Below, piece after piece: positions 32,489-41,900 of a stretch of 64,000 bases of DNA. A program made the position numbers and the translations under genes. Below the pieces are notes generated by a model. The model was not told where the DNA came from. It saw nothing but the letters and a program-made list of their open reading frames with translations, and ran no database searches. The DNA comes from Cyanobacteria bacterium SBLK. GTDB lineage: Bacteria; Cyanobacteriota; Cyanobacteriia; Cyanobacteriales; Spirulinaceae. The DNA lies in assembly GCA_017746715.1 (NCBI GenBank), contig JAGHZQ010000099.1, forward strand, positions 62,001 through 126,000, written 5' to 3'. Position 1 is the stretch's first letter, and every line of letters begins with the position of its first letter.

Positions 32489-32965
32489 TCAAGCAGCAGC
32501 AAGAATGTCTTGGAGGGGAGAATATCGAAAATAGCGTTCTCCGCCTAACTCCAAAACTACCTTAACTCTGGGTTCTTCCTTGGGTAAGTTTATCAAATAT
32601 TCAATTTCTTGCCGCGAAAGTACGATTCCTTCAATAATCCAAAGAACCAAACCCTTAGAAGTAGAGGGAATTGCTTCGAGTTGCGTCGAGATAATAGGGG
32701 GGACAAAATAAATCGGTCCGACCATTGCCGCTTGTCCGATATTCTTTTTGCCGAGGTGGGGGGGACGCACGCCATGCACTCGGGTTAAATAGGCGGCAAC
32801 GTCTCCCAAACCCCTTGCGGTAATGTGTAAGGTATTATAGCCATTTGCCCGCAAGCGTCGTTGGTAGCGTCCTTCAAATCCGCCCTCTAGGGGAGCATAA
32901 ACCCCTAATGCCCCGGTTTCTTCCAAGGCGCGAATAAATTTTTTGCCAGTGGTCAGCAGTGCCAT
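32489..32965 (-). CDS. ndhN: NAD(P)H-quinone oxidoreductase subunit N
   Basis: A 158-residue subunit of the NDH-1 complex, specific to cyanobacteria and chloroplasts. It belongs to the stromal/cytoplasmic part (NdhH-O module) involved in cyclic electron flow and CO2 uptake. Recognised by MALLTTGKKFIRALEETGAL, YAPLEGGFEGRYQRRLRANG, LTRVHGVRPPHLGKKNIGQAA and LPKEEPRVKVVLELGGERYFRYSPL. Length is typical (about 160). It lies upstream of the VWA and salt-stress genes on the same strand, with a gap of about 70 bp. Confidence 0.95.
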   Translation of the reverse strand: MALLTTGKKFIRALEETGALGVYAPLEGGFEGRYQRRLRANGYNTLHITARGLGDVAAYLTRVHGVRPPHLGKKNIGQAAMVGPIYFVPPIISTQLEAIPSTSKGLVLWIIEGIVLSRQEIEYLINLPKEEPRVKVVLELGGERYFRYSPLQDILAAA

Positions 32966-33230
32966 GCGCGTTAATGTGTAAATATTCCTCGAATTGATTA
33001 TAAGATAACGCGAGGAGGATTCTTCGTTCTTGTTTGGCGATCGCCTCGATTTTCAATCTCCACTGAGGACGAGATGATTGCGATGCCAGCAGAAATATGT
33101 TTGTGTATTACACAGCAATGCACGAGTTCGCAATCGAGATTTTCACGGTTCCAATGTTGAGCGATCGCTCTAGTAATTGAGTTCTCTTGCCAGAAGAGGG
33201 CGCCGAACGAGAATGTCTGGCAATGGCAAA

Positions 33231-34841
33231 TCAGGCAATCCTGAAGAATACATACAAGTGAGAGGGCGATCGAGAATACTTTCTCACCTTAAAAAGATTG
33301 AGAAATTCGCGACGAACGCGCTCGGCAAGAGAGATGGTATAAGGAGAAGCAATCTTAGCGTAAACCTTGGCACCGGGTTGCAACTGTCCCCCTTGCTCGA
33401 TAACGGCAATGACCTGTAAAATGGACTTATCCAACTGTTCGTCCTTAGCCAACACCGAAACAATCTCGCGAATTTGGGTCTCAAAAGAAGGTAAACCGGG
33501 TTCGGGGGGGGAAAACTTCACCGTCGCCCCCTCCTTGACTAAATCGCGATCCTCCTGACGAACCTCGATAATCGCTACTAACTTAGAAGTCTGAGCAATT
33601 TCTAAAACCGCATCTCCGGGCTGCATCATTTTACCCTTGAGAGCGTATAAATCCTGTGTTGTCACCGTTCCCGCCAACGGCGCGAGCAAAACCTCATTCT
33701 CGTTGGATTTGGTCTGTCGTTTTTCTAGGCGCTTTTCTAACTGTTTTTGTACGGGGATTTGAGAGAGAGCAAAAGTTTTGGCGGCTTCGTATTCCCGCTC
33801 TGCCGTAGCACTGACGCGAGAAAGGCGATTGAGTTCGTCTTGTCTTGTATCAAACTCATCGCGCAACTGTCGCTTGGCTGCCTCCATCTTGGCGCGATGC
33901 TCCCCCAGCAGGGCTTCAATGGCATCGACTTCCCGATAGAGGGCATCAATCTGTTCGCGAGAATAAACCCCTTCTGTCACGAGAGACTCATGACGGGCAA
34001 CCGAGGCTTTCATTTTCTGCAAGCGACTTTGCAGAGATTGCAATTGAAACTCGTAGGGGGCGATATGTTCGGGAGCAATGCCTGCATCCATGCGATGGAC
34101 TTCTCGCCGTAACTTCTCAGAGCGCAAGCGTGCCATACTTTCCACGGCTTTAGCCTGTTCCCAACGCGATCGCGCTGCCAGCATTTGCTGTCGGGCGAAA
34201 TGGAGTTCGGCGTTATTTTGCAATAAATTCAATTGGGTGTCTTCGATCTCTTCTTCTAACGATTCGCTTTCAACGAGGGCTAAAGGTTGACCTTCTCGTA
34301 CGGTTTGATTGGGCAGGACTAAAACCTGACGAATCGTACCGGGAATTTCCATATGAACGACGCGACGGGCATTGGGGTCGGGTTCGAGCCAAGCTTCGGC
34401 GCGCACGGAAGGACGAAGGCGAATCTGGGAAATCGCCCCCAAAGTGACGAGAATGGCAACGGCGATCCAGAAGCCGCGTTTTTTGAGGAAGGTTTGGGAG
34501 GAAGGGGGAGCGTCGGGAGCATCGGGAGCGGGGGGAGATGGGGAGGAGGTGGAGCGATCGCTCGTTACTGTTTCCTCGCGAGCAACTGGTGACGGGTTTC
34601 GATGCGCGTTCTCTCCCCCCTGTGTCTTCCCAGTGAGAGGATTTAGAGAGGTCGCCGGAGTCGTATCGCTGATGACTGGTGACTGAGAATTGGTGACCGA
34701 TTTCGGCGGTGCGACGCGAAAGCGACGAGTAGGTTCGCCTTTTGTTTTCGCCGAAGAGTTGGGATCGGGAACGGGTGATGGGTTTTGATGCGCGTTCCCT
34801 CCCCCCTGCGTCGCATCCCTGGTGACTGGTGACTGACTCAT
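33231..34841 (-). CDS. HlyD-family adaptor with a long low-complexity N terminus
   Basis: A 536-residue membrane-fusion (HlyD-like) protein. Residues 1-120 are Pro/Ser/Thr-rich, with two related segments (GGGNAHQNPSPV and GGENAHRNPSPV, each preceded by SPV-type stretches). One membrane helix follows (about 128-142, FWIAVAILVTLGAISQI), then a barrel-sandwich and a long coiled coil (VRVEAWLEP..., RQQMLAARSRWEQAKAVESM), and a second lipoyl half (VLLAPLAGTVTTQDL, GDAVLEIA). The start ATG overlaps the stop of the M50 gene (ATGA), so the two form a coupled pair. HlyD-M50 pairs often handle peptide export; no ABC transporter is next to it. Confidence 0.82.
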   Translation of the reverse strand: MSQSPVTRDATQGGGNAHQNPSPVPDPNSSAKTKGEPTRRFRVAPPKSVTNSQSPVISDTTPATSLNPLTGKTQGGENAHRNPSPVAREETVTSDRSTSSPSPPAPDAPDAPPSSQTFLKKRGFWIAVAILVTLGAISQIRLRPSVRAEAWLEPDPNARRVVHMEIPGTIRQVLVLPNQTVREGQPLALVESESLEEEIEDTQLNLLQNNAELHFARQQMLAARSRWEQAKAVESMARLRSEKLRREVHRMDAGIAPEHIAPYEFQLQSLQSRLQKMKASVARHESLVTEGVYSREQIDALYREVDAIEALLGEHRAKMEAAKRQLRDEFDTRQDELNRLSRVSATAEREYEAAKTFALSQIPVQKQLEKRLEKRQTKSNENEVLLAPLAGTVTTQDLYALKGKMMQPGDAVLEIAQTSKLVAIIEVRQEDRDLVKEGATVKFSPPEPGLPSFETQIREIVSVLAKDEQLDKSILQVIAVIEQGGQLQPGAKVYAKIASPYTISLAERVRREFLNLFKVRKYSRSPSHLYVFFRIA

Positions 34842-36319
34842 GATGCCTCGCGATTGCTAAAATGAGGAAAGAAATAATAAATTGCCCATGCCACGAGCAA
34901 AAACAGTACGGTGATGGGGATATTATCTAAAATCCAATAGAACAGCCAACGGAAAAGACCTCCGAAAACCAAGAAGAGGTAGAGCAAGCAAAAAGGGGCG
35001 TAGATTGCTAATATCTCCCGTTTGCCTTTCTCTTCCCCACTCGATTTTCCTCGCAGCCAATTCCCCCAGAGCAAGAAAGAACGCCCGCGCAGGTTATTAA
35101 TTCCCGTCGCGGCAACTGCTAGATAGTAACCGTCAAACTTAGCCATAGGGTTCAAATTAATGGTGATGGTAAATAGGGAAGCGACTAATAATAAGAAACT
35201 CAAACCCTTCAGGGAACTGTTATCCGTTGCTAAATACCATAGCCAAAAAGCGATCGCGCCCACCAGCAATTGGCAGACAATCCCCGCACCAATGACCGAG
35301 ACCCGTTGACGGCGCTTGACCAAGCAATAAGAATCGCTGGTATTGGTATAAGCAGCGGGCATTAAGCACATAAACAACAAGCCCGCGTCCGGTACGATAC
35401 CGCCATATTGCTTTAAAGTAAGGGCGTGAGCGAATTCGTGTAGGGTAACGACGAGCATCGCTAAGAGGGCAAAAGGCACAATTAAAGCCATGCCTTTGCT
35501 TTGCCAAAATAGCACGCCCATTTGCAATAATTCTCCTTTCTGGTGAATGCCCAACACAAACGAACCGGTTAAAAAGGTAAGCAGCAAGAAGAACGACGGT
35601 TTCGTCCAAATCCAAGCCAGTCCGCGAGCGGGAGCGTTCAGCCAAGGATCTGGATTAAATAAAGGGACTTTAAAAAAGAGTAATTGCAGGGGAGTAAATT
35701 TCTTTTTAGGAGGTTTTTGAGGAGTCGTTCCTTCTAGCATCCCGGTAGCGGCAAGTAATTGCAGAAGAGAGCGCAGTTGATGCAAGGGAATGCCGCAGCG
35801 ATCGCAAATTTGGTCGGGAGGTAGGGTATTGAGAAGGGAGATCGCTTCAAAGGAGCGGCGATCGATTTGCAAATAGGTGATATCGATAGGATTGCGAAGA
35901 ATCCAATGACCGTGAGGATGGGCGATCCATTCTACTCCCTCCTTCAACTGAGGCAAACCGCTCCCGACACTCCTCACTTCCTCAGACTGAGCGACTTGTG
36001 CCGAGCAATGCTGAAGTAAGTCGAAGTCTTCTTCAATAACGCCCCAAACCAAGAGTTTTTCCAACAACCCCGCTACAAAATTCGGGGCAATCGCCGCACC
36101 GAACTGGTTTTGGCACGACTGTTGCAATTCCCCGACACTCAAATCGCCATCGAAGTGTTGCAGGGCATAACTTTCAATCTCGTTAATGTAATAACGGGGC
36201 GTACCGGTCGTTGCCGTTAAAATCCACTGTTGGGCTGCGGGTAAGTAACCCGTTCTCCAGTAGTCAGTGAGGTCGGGACACTTTATATCATCTTGTTCTC
36301 GAACGGAAAATGTCGCCAT
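34838..36319 (-). CDS. M50-type (site-2-protease-like) membrane metallopeptidase
   Basis: A 493-residue multi-TM protein. The first 200 residues form a soluble region of the kind found in peptide-modification proteins (QHFDGDLSVGELQQSCQ, DYWRTGYLPAAQQWIL). The peptidase core has the zinc-binding HEFAH in VVTLHEFAHALTLKQYGG and a second motif NLNPMAKFDGYYL (the NPxxxxDG site). Around seven to nine hydrophobic segments lie between residues about 225 and 485. It belongs to the COG1994/YydH-like putative peptide zinc metalloprotease group and is coupled to a HlyD adaptor gene. The substrate is unknown; no precursor peptide was recognised nearby. Confidence 0.85.
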   Translation of the reverse strand: MATFSVREQDDIKCPDLTDYWRTGYLPAAQQWILTATTGTPRYYINEIESYALQHFDGDLSVGELQQSCQNQFGAAIAPNFVAGLLEKLLVWGVIEEDFDLLQHCSAQVAQSEEVRSVGSGLPQLKEGVEWIAHPHGHWILRNPIDITYLQIDRRSFEAISLLNTLPPDQICDRCGIPLHQLRSLLQLLAATGMLEGTTPQKPPKKKFTPLQLLFFKVPLFNPDPWLNAPARGLAWIWTKPSFFLLLTFLTGSFVLGIHQKGELLQMGVLFWQSKGMALIVPFALLAMLVVTLHEFAHALTLKQYGGIVPDAGLLFMCLMPAAYTNTSDSYCLVKRRQRVSVIGAGIVCQLLVGAIAFWLWYLATDNSSLKGLSFLLLVASLFTITINLNPMAKFDGYYLAVAATGINNLRGRSFLLWGNWLRGKSSGEEKGKREILAIYAPFCLLYLFLVFGGLFRWLFYWILDNIPITVLFLLVAWAIYYFFPHFSNREAS

Positions 36320-36894
36320 TATTTTTTAAGTTTTTCTTTAGTTTCTCTGTTATTAACTGTTTTAATCCCTTCTTAAACTTTGGACGGAAAGCCAACATTT
36401 TATGACGAATTATGACAAAATCTGGCTCTCAGTGGTTGAAAATTGGCGGATTTACAAGGGAATTAACGGATAAGTTAATTGTTAATGGACTCTTACTCAC
36501 CCTAGCATACTTTTCCAAGGTTGGATTTTTTCCGCTTGGGAAGTCAGAAGACGATCGCACCTTTGCACTCGTTCTTCAGATCTCGATGAATTTCTTGCCC
36601 TCTTTCTTCCGCAAAAAGTCAAAAAAAACTCCGAAAACAGATTTGTTATCTAAACACAAATACAATATTAGGAGACGCTGAGAACAAGTTATTTATTCCG
36701 TTCTTCGGCTGCGCTGCTGCTGGCGATCGCGTTACTTACCAAAGGATAATTCATTCTAAATGTAAAGTTTAGTAACGCTTTTATGAAAGCTGCATAAAAT
36801 CCCATTAGTTCTTCAGAGATAGATATGAAGGCGATCGAAACTTTGTTTTTCGGTGCATCCAACAGGCGAATACATTGGTTCTGGAGGTTAAGTC
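36320..36894. other. Intergenic region between M50 and nuclease genes
   Basis: About 575 bp. It should contain the promoter of the M50-HlyD pair (near 36320-36400, minus strand) and that of the nuclease gene (near 36750-36880). A 90-codon frame at 36412-36681 has no ribosome-binding site and no family signature, so I do not call it. GTTACT...AGTAAC (about 36731 to 36776) is a weak inverted repeat. No RNA gene recognised. Confidence 0.45.
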
Positions 36895-37896
36895 ATGCAA
36901 AAATGGTTCGCAGACAGTTTGGCGATCGGTATTTTCACCCTTGCGATCGGTGGAGGAATTTCCGCACTGATACCCCAAAACCCCGGAGCGATCGCGATTG
37001 GTGGCGGTTTGGGTGCGGCGACAAGTTCTGCTATCCTCACTAAACGTCACGATCGCCCCTCAAATCAGGAGAGAGAGTCAGAAAAAGAAGAATGTAAGGA
37101 AGTAAGCGTACCTCTAAGGATTTGCCCTACTTCTGCGGATCTGGGTTCGGAAAAAGTTATCGCTTGTTTAGCAAGTCGGCAAATTGTCATAGAAAGCAGT
37201 CGTTCTGCCAAGCCCGAGACGGATGCAACGTTTGACAAACACGCCACGCATCTCGGCGAAAATCTCACTCACAAGAGCGGGATGTTGCTGTTGGCTCCGT
37301 TGTTAAAAAATATCAAGTGGGCAATTGCCAAAAATCGCGCCGTTAGCTATCAATTCCGCAAGAATCCGACCCAATTGCAAATTCAAACTCTAACGCGATT
37401 TTGTAATGGTTTGTATCGGGATACTTTATTAGCTTCTTATAAGTATGATAAGATTAATAAAACCATTAAAGCCAAAATTCAAGAGCGTTCCGATGTCCGT
37501 CATTTTTTCATGGGGGAATGGTTCGAGCGCTTTATTCGCGATCGTATTTGCAGACTATTTAACGAGCTCCAGTTACCTTATTCCTATTTGATGAATCCGA
37601 TTGTCAAGTTTACCAATGGCGATCGCTTCGAATTAGATTTTGTCTTTTGGATTGCTGGGGAATTACTGTTAATTGAATGTAAAACGGGAGGGGATGCCAA
37701 TGCTCATTTTAATAAGTTTTCCCAGCATTGCAAGCAGCTTTCGATCGCACCATCTCGCGGTTTTTTGGTTATTTTAGATCGCGAGAGCAAGCAATGTCAG
37801 CGCGATAGTCAGTTCTGGAAATTTCACGTAACCAATCAGGATAATCTTCTCGTTCGTTTACAAAACATTTTTACTCAAGCGATTGAAGCCGCTTGA
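36895..37896 (+). CDS. Membrane-anchored PD-(D/E)XK nuclease-like protein
   Basis: A 333-residue protein. Residues about 8-26 and 30-48 are hydrophobic and glycine-rich (two likely membrane helices), then a charged linker and a C-terminal nuclease-like domain. The fold signature is GEWFERFIRDRI (about 207-218) followed by RFELDFVFW with D248 and LLLIECKTG with E261 and K263, the classical D-x(n)-E-x-K of PD-(D/E)XK enzymes. The layout resembles Card1/Can2 and DUF1887-type nucleases, though no CARF domain is seen. A GGAGG site precedes ATG 36895 by 7 bases. The partner or trigger is unknown. Confidence 0.65.
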   Translation: MQKWFADSLAIGIFTLAIGGGISALIPQNPGAIAIGGGLGAATSSAILTKRHDRPSNQERESEKEECKEVSVPLRICPTSADLGSEKVIACLASRQIVIESSRSAKPETDATFDKHATHLGENLTHKSGMLLLAPLLKNIKWAIAKNRAVSYQFRKNPTQLQIQTLTRFCNGLYRDTLLASYKYDKINKTIKAKIQERSDVRHFFMGEWFERFIRDRICRLFNELQLPYSYLMNPIVKFTNGDRFELDFVFWIAGELLLIECKTGGDANAHFNKFSQHCKQLSIAPSRGFLVILDRESKQCQRDSQFWKFHVTNQDNLLVRLQNIFTQAIEAA

Positions 37897-38007
37897 GTGT
37901 TTTGGAGTTAAATCCAAGGCTAAGAATAAAAACCCGTATACCCGCTAAAAGTCAATCCACCAACCTTTCGAGTGCTTGTCGGTCTGCGATCGCGAGGGCA
38001 AAATAAT

Positions 38008-38694
38008 TCATGGAACTCCTTCAATTTCGCAACAATCGGTTAGCGGTTCAGTGGATATCTTTTCTAAGTTGACGGAGCGCAATAAATTGCGCCAAGCCTC
38101 GGGAGATTCTGCCAGTAGGGTTAGGGCGGTTTGCAAAAATCCTGCCTTTGCATATATTTGTGCTTGCCGTTGAATGTCCCCGACTTTCACGATATCGGGA
38201 TCTGAGGTTTCCCATTTTATCCAGCCGCCCGTCGCGTCGGTTTGAGCAGCGCTATCGGGAGTACAGAAGACATCGAGGAATAAAGACCAGCGATACCATT
38301 GGCCTCGTTCTAAAGTTGGGGGAATTTGCACGCGCACGATACCGGGAGTTTCTGCGATTTCGACGTCGGTTTTGTAGACCATTTCCGCGTCTTCCCGTCG
38401 CAAGGACAATTTAGCTGAGGTGATGTTTTCGGCAGCATAGGGAATGTAAGCCCAAAAGGTCGGATCGGGGCGGTTGGCAAAGCTCCAAGCCAGTTCGCGA
38501 TCGCCTTCTCGAGGGTGTTTGAAAACGAGGGGGATTAATGGTTGCTCTGCATCGCAAAGACCGCGATCGGCGCTGGTACTCGTGCCTTGCGGCGCGCCCT
38601 GTTCGGCGGGTTCGGTTTCGGAGGCTCGAACGATGCTCCCATCGATCGCGAGGGCGATCGCCAATCCCAAAGTTACTGTTTTCCAAACACCCAC
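38008..38694 (-). CDS. DUF928 family secreted protein
   Basis: A 229-residue exported protein of the cyanobacterial DUF928 family. The start is placed at GTG 38694 because an AAGGAGGAG-like ribosome-binding site (GGCAGGAGGAGTCG) lies 7 bases upstream and a signal peptide follows directly (GVWKTVTLGLAIALAIDG). Features: LIPLVFKHPREGDRELAWSF-like block, FWAYIPYA, GQWYRWSLFLDVFC, and the C-terminal helical IYAKAGFLQTALTLLAE. DUF928 genes, from memory, often neighbour TPR-CHAT genes; here it follows TPR-CHAT gene 1 (38994-42308) on the same strand, with a multi-hairpin repeat between. Confidence 0.85.
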   Translation of the reverse strand: MGVWKTVTLGLAIALAIDGSIVRASETEPAEQGAPQGTSTSADRGLCDAEQPLIPLVFKHPREGDRELAWSFANRPDPTFWAYIPYAAENITSAKLSLRREDAEMVYKTDVEIAETPGIVRVQIPPTLERGQWYRWSLFLDVFCTPDSAAQTDATGGWIKWETSDPDIVKVGDIQRQAQIYAKAGFLQTALTLLAESPEAWRNLLRSVNLEKISTEPLTDCCEIEGVP

Positions 38695-38878
38695 GCTTCG
38701 ACTCCTCCTGCCGCTAAATTGTATTTTCCCTACCCTAACAAAGATAGGAGCGAATACCGGTTTTAACGATCGGGCGTTCTTCTTGAGTTTCCGCAGGAAG
38801 AAGGGGGTGGAGGATAATCGCAAGGCGATCGCGTTTGAGTTTGGGGAACGGGGAGAACGGTTTCAAGCTCCGCCAAGA

Positions 38879-38992
38879 GGGTTCAAACCCCCGTCTCATA
38901 ACAAGAACCCGTTAAAACGGGTTGAGAAATCAAGAGAATGGGATGTTGTTCTTAGCCTGCTTTAGCTTGAAGTCTGGATTTGAATCTAAGGC
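38879..38992 (-). repeat. Multi-hairpin REP-like element C
   Basis: Located between TPR-CHAT gene 1 and DUF928. Read on the minus strand it contains, in order, TTAGATTCAAATCCAG (hairpin 1, near 38973-38991), AGCTAAAGCAGGCT (hairpin 2, 38954-38969), AACCCGTTTTAACGGGTT (hairpin 3, 38906-38923) and GGGTTTGAACCC (near 38880-38891). The same modules in the same orientation lie downstream of TPR-CHAT gene 2 (50602-50651) and, rearranged, at 51189-51270. Confidence 0.75.
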
Positions 38993-38993
38993 A

Positions 38994-41900
38994 TTAAAAT
39001 GCCTCGCCAATCAATGTAAACGCCGCCCAGTTCTTCGGTGTGGGATGGGTTTGCAGGGTCATTAACATGGCTTGACGGAGTGCTTGTGCTTTGTCGGGAT
39101 TTTTCTCCAGTTGTTGGTAAAACTCGCTCATCAATTCTGCGGTGGGTGCGTCGGGAACTTGCCAGAGAGAGACGAGAACGCTAGGAATCCCGGCAGAGAT
39201 CAGCGATCGCGACAGTCCCACCACCCCATCCCCGGTAATGCGTCCCCGTCCCGTATCGCAGGCACTCAGCACCACGAGATCCGCTTGCAAGTCGAGGTCG
39301 AAGATTTCGTCGGCGGTGAGGAGGCCGTTGGTTTCGCCGATTTTGGGGGTAAAGTCGCGATCGGGGGCGAGGGCGATGCTGCTGCCTATACCTCGGATGT
39401 CGTCGAGGAGGCTGTGGGTCGCGAGGTGGATGAGGCTGGCGTTTTGCATCCGTGCGAGAACTTCAGATTTGGTAGCATCCTCGCCGATGAGGGGTTGCGC
39501 GTCGAGTAAGTTTGCAATGGCTTTGGCTTCTCGTTCGGCACCGGGAAGAGAAGCGAGGGGGGAAGGTTCTGCGCCAAAGTTTTTGGGAATGCTTGGCATG
39601 GTAGGATTGCCAACGATGAGGGGTTTATCTTGCCACGTTTGACGGGGGTGTTTTTGGTCGCGGGTGAGTTGTAGGGTTTGGATGGAGGGGGCGGTGAGAA
39701 TAGTATGTTTTTCGATGAGATACTTGCCGTTTTTGTCTTTGAGGGCAGGGAAAGGGGCAAGGAAGAGAGAGCGTTGGGGAATGAAAATAACGCGCTCTTC
39801 GGGGTTGGTAGGGAGGAGGTCTGCAATGGGTTCGATGAGGAGTTGGTGGAGTTTTTGCAGGGATTCTTCTTCGCTGAGGCGACTGGCGTTGCTGGCGAGG
39901 CGAACGTTGAGGGTGCGACGATCGAAACCGCGAACGCCAATGGAATTGCGGGTGGTTTGGACGAGTTGCCAGAGGGTGAGATTTTCATTTTTCCAAAGAG
40001 AAGTGAGATCCACCGATTGGAAGGTAACTTCACCCGTGGGGGAAACAACCCAGATGTAGAGAGCCGATTCTTTGGTGGATTCTTTACCGGGCTTGTCATC
40101 GAGGTCGAATGAGTCAACAACAATGGAGTATTCAACGAGAGTAGCGTTTTGTTCTTTGGCAATTTGTTGAATTTGAGCAAGGTTAGGAGAGTCAATCTGA
40201 GGATTGGGATTGTCAGGGTTAAGACGACGGTACAAGAGTTCGATAAAAGCACGAGCGCGACCGCGTTCCGAGGCTTCGAGAGCTCGAGCTGTTTTGTTTT
40301 GAGCGATTAGGGCTTTTTGAAGCAATTGGTATGTTGTGGCTTGCTGCTCAAAGATAGAGATTTTATTGACATCATTATCACCGAGATCGGCGCGAATGGA
40401 CTCGTAGACTTCGGCAGCAGCAAGGAGTTGTTGTTCTGCTTCGGCAAAGTAATCGAGGTCTAGGAGAGTTACACCCAAGTTACCCAGAGTTTTTCCTTCA
40501 CCGGAGCGATCGCCAATTTCTCTGCGAATTGCCAAAGATTGTTGTTGATAATCAATTGCTTTCTCGTATTCTCCTATCAATTGGTAAATATTCCCCAAAT
40601 TATTAAGAGAAATGCCTTCTCCCGAGGGATCGCCGATTTCTCGTTGTATCGCTAAAGATTGTTGTTGATAATCAATCGCTTTCTCGTATTCTCCTATCAA
40701 TTGGTAAATATTCCCCAAATTATTAAGAGAAGCGCTTTCTCCCGAGGGATTGCCGATTTTTCGTTTTATCGCTAAAGATTGTTGTTGATAATCAATCGCT
40801 TTCTCGTATTCTCCTATCAATTGGTAAATATTCCCCAAATTATTAAGAGAAGTGCCTTCTCCCGAGGGATCGCCGATTTCTTGTGCAATTGCCAAAGATT
40901 GTTGTTGATAGTCTATCGCTTTCTCGTATTCTCCTATCGCGCGGTAAATAACACCCAAATTTCCCAGAGAAGTGCCTTCACCCGAGGGATCGCCGATTTC
41001 TCGTCTTATCGCCAAAGATTGTTGTTGATAGTCTATCGCTTTCTCGTATTCTCCTATCAATTGGTAAATATTCCCCAAATTTCCCAGAGAAGCGCTTTCT
41101 CCCGAGGGATCGCCGATTTCTCGTTTTATCGCTAAAGATTGTTGTTGATAGTCTATCGCTTTCTCGTATTCTCCTATCAATTGGTAAATACTACCCAAGT
41201 TTCCCAGAGAAGCGCTTTCTCCCGAGGGATCGCCGATTTCTTGTGCAATTGCCAAAGATTGTTGTTGATAGTCTATCGCTTTCTCGTATTCTCCTATCGC
41301 GCGGTAAATACTACCCAAGTTTCCCAGAGAAGTGCCTTCACCCGAGCGATCGCCGATTTCTTGTGCAATTGCCAAAGATTGTTGTTGATAGTCTATCGCT
41401 TTCTCGTATTCTCCTATCGCGCGGTAAATACTACCCAAGTTTCCCAGAGAAGTGCTTTCACCCGAGGGATCGCCGATTTCTTGTGCAATTGCCAAAGATT
41501 GTTGTTGATAGTCTATCGCTTTCTCGTATTCTCCTATCAATTGGTAAATACTACCCAAGTTTCCTAGAGAAGTGCCTTCACCCGAGCGATCGCCGATTTC
41601 TTGTGCAATTGCCAAAGATTGTTGTTGATAGTCTATCGCTTTCTCGTATTCTCCTATCGCGCGGTAAATAATACCCAAATTATGGAGAGAAGTACCTTCA
41701 CCCGAGGGATCGCCGATTTCTTGTGCAATTGCCAAAGATTGTTGTTGATAGTCTATCGCTTTCTCGTATTCTCCTATCGCGCGGTAAATAACACCCAAAT
41801 TCCCTAGAGAAGTCCCTTCACGGGAGCGATCGCCGATTTCTCGTTGTATCGCTAAAGATTGTTGTTGATATTCAATCGCTTTCTCGTATTCTCCTATCAA

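Noticed and set aside
36412..36681. A 90-codon plus-strand frame
   Set aside because: No ribosome-binding site, no signature, and a basic tail of low complexity; kept as part of the intergenic description.
39386..40252. A 288-codon alternative frame in the CHAT part of gene 1 (and 49595-50287 in gene 2)
   Set aside because: Ser/Pro/Lys-rich low complexity in another frame of a well-supported CHAT domain, present in both paralogues only because the DNA is shared.
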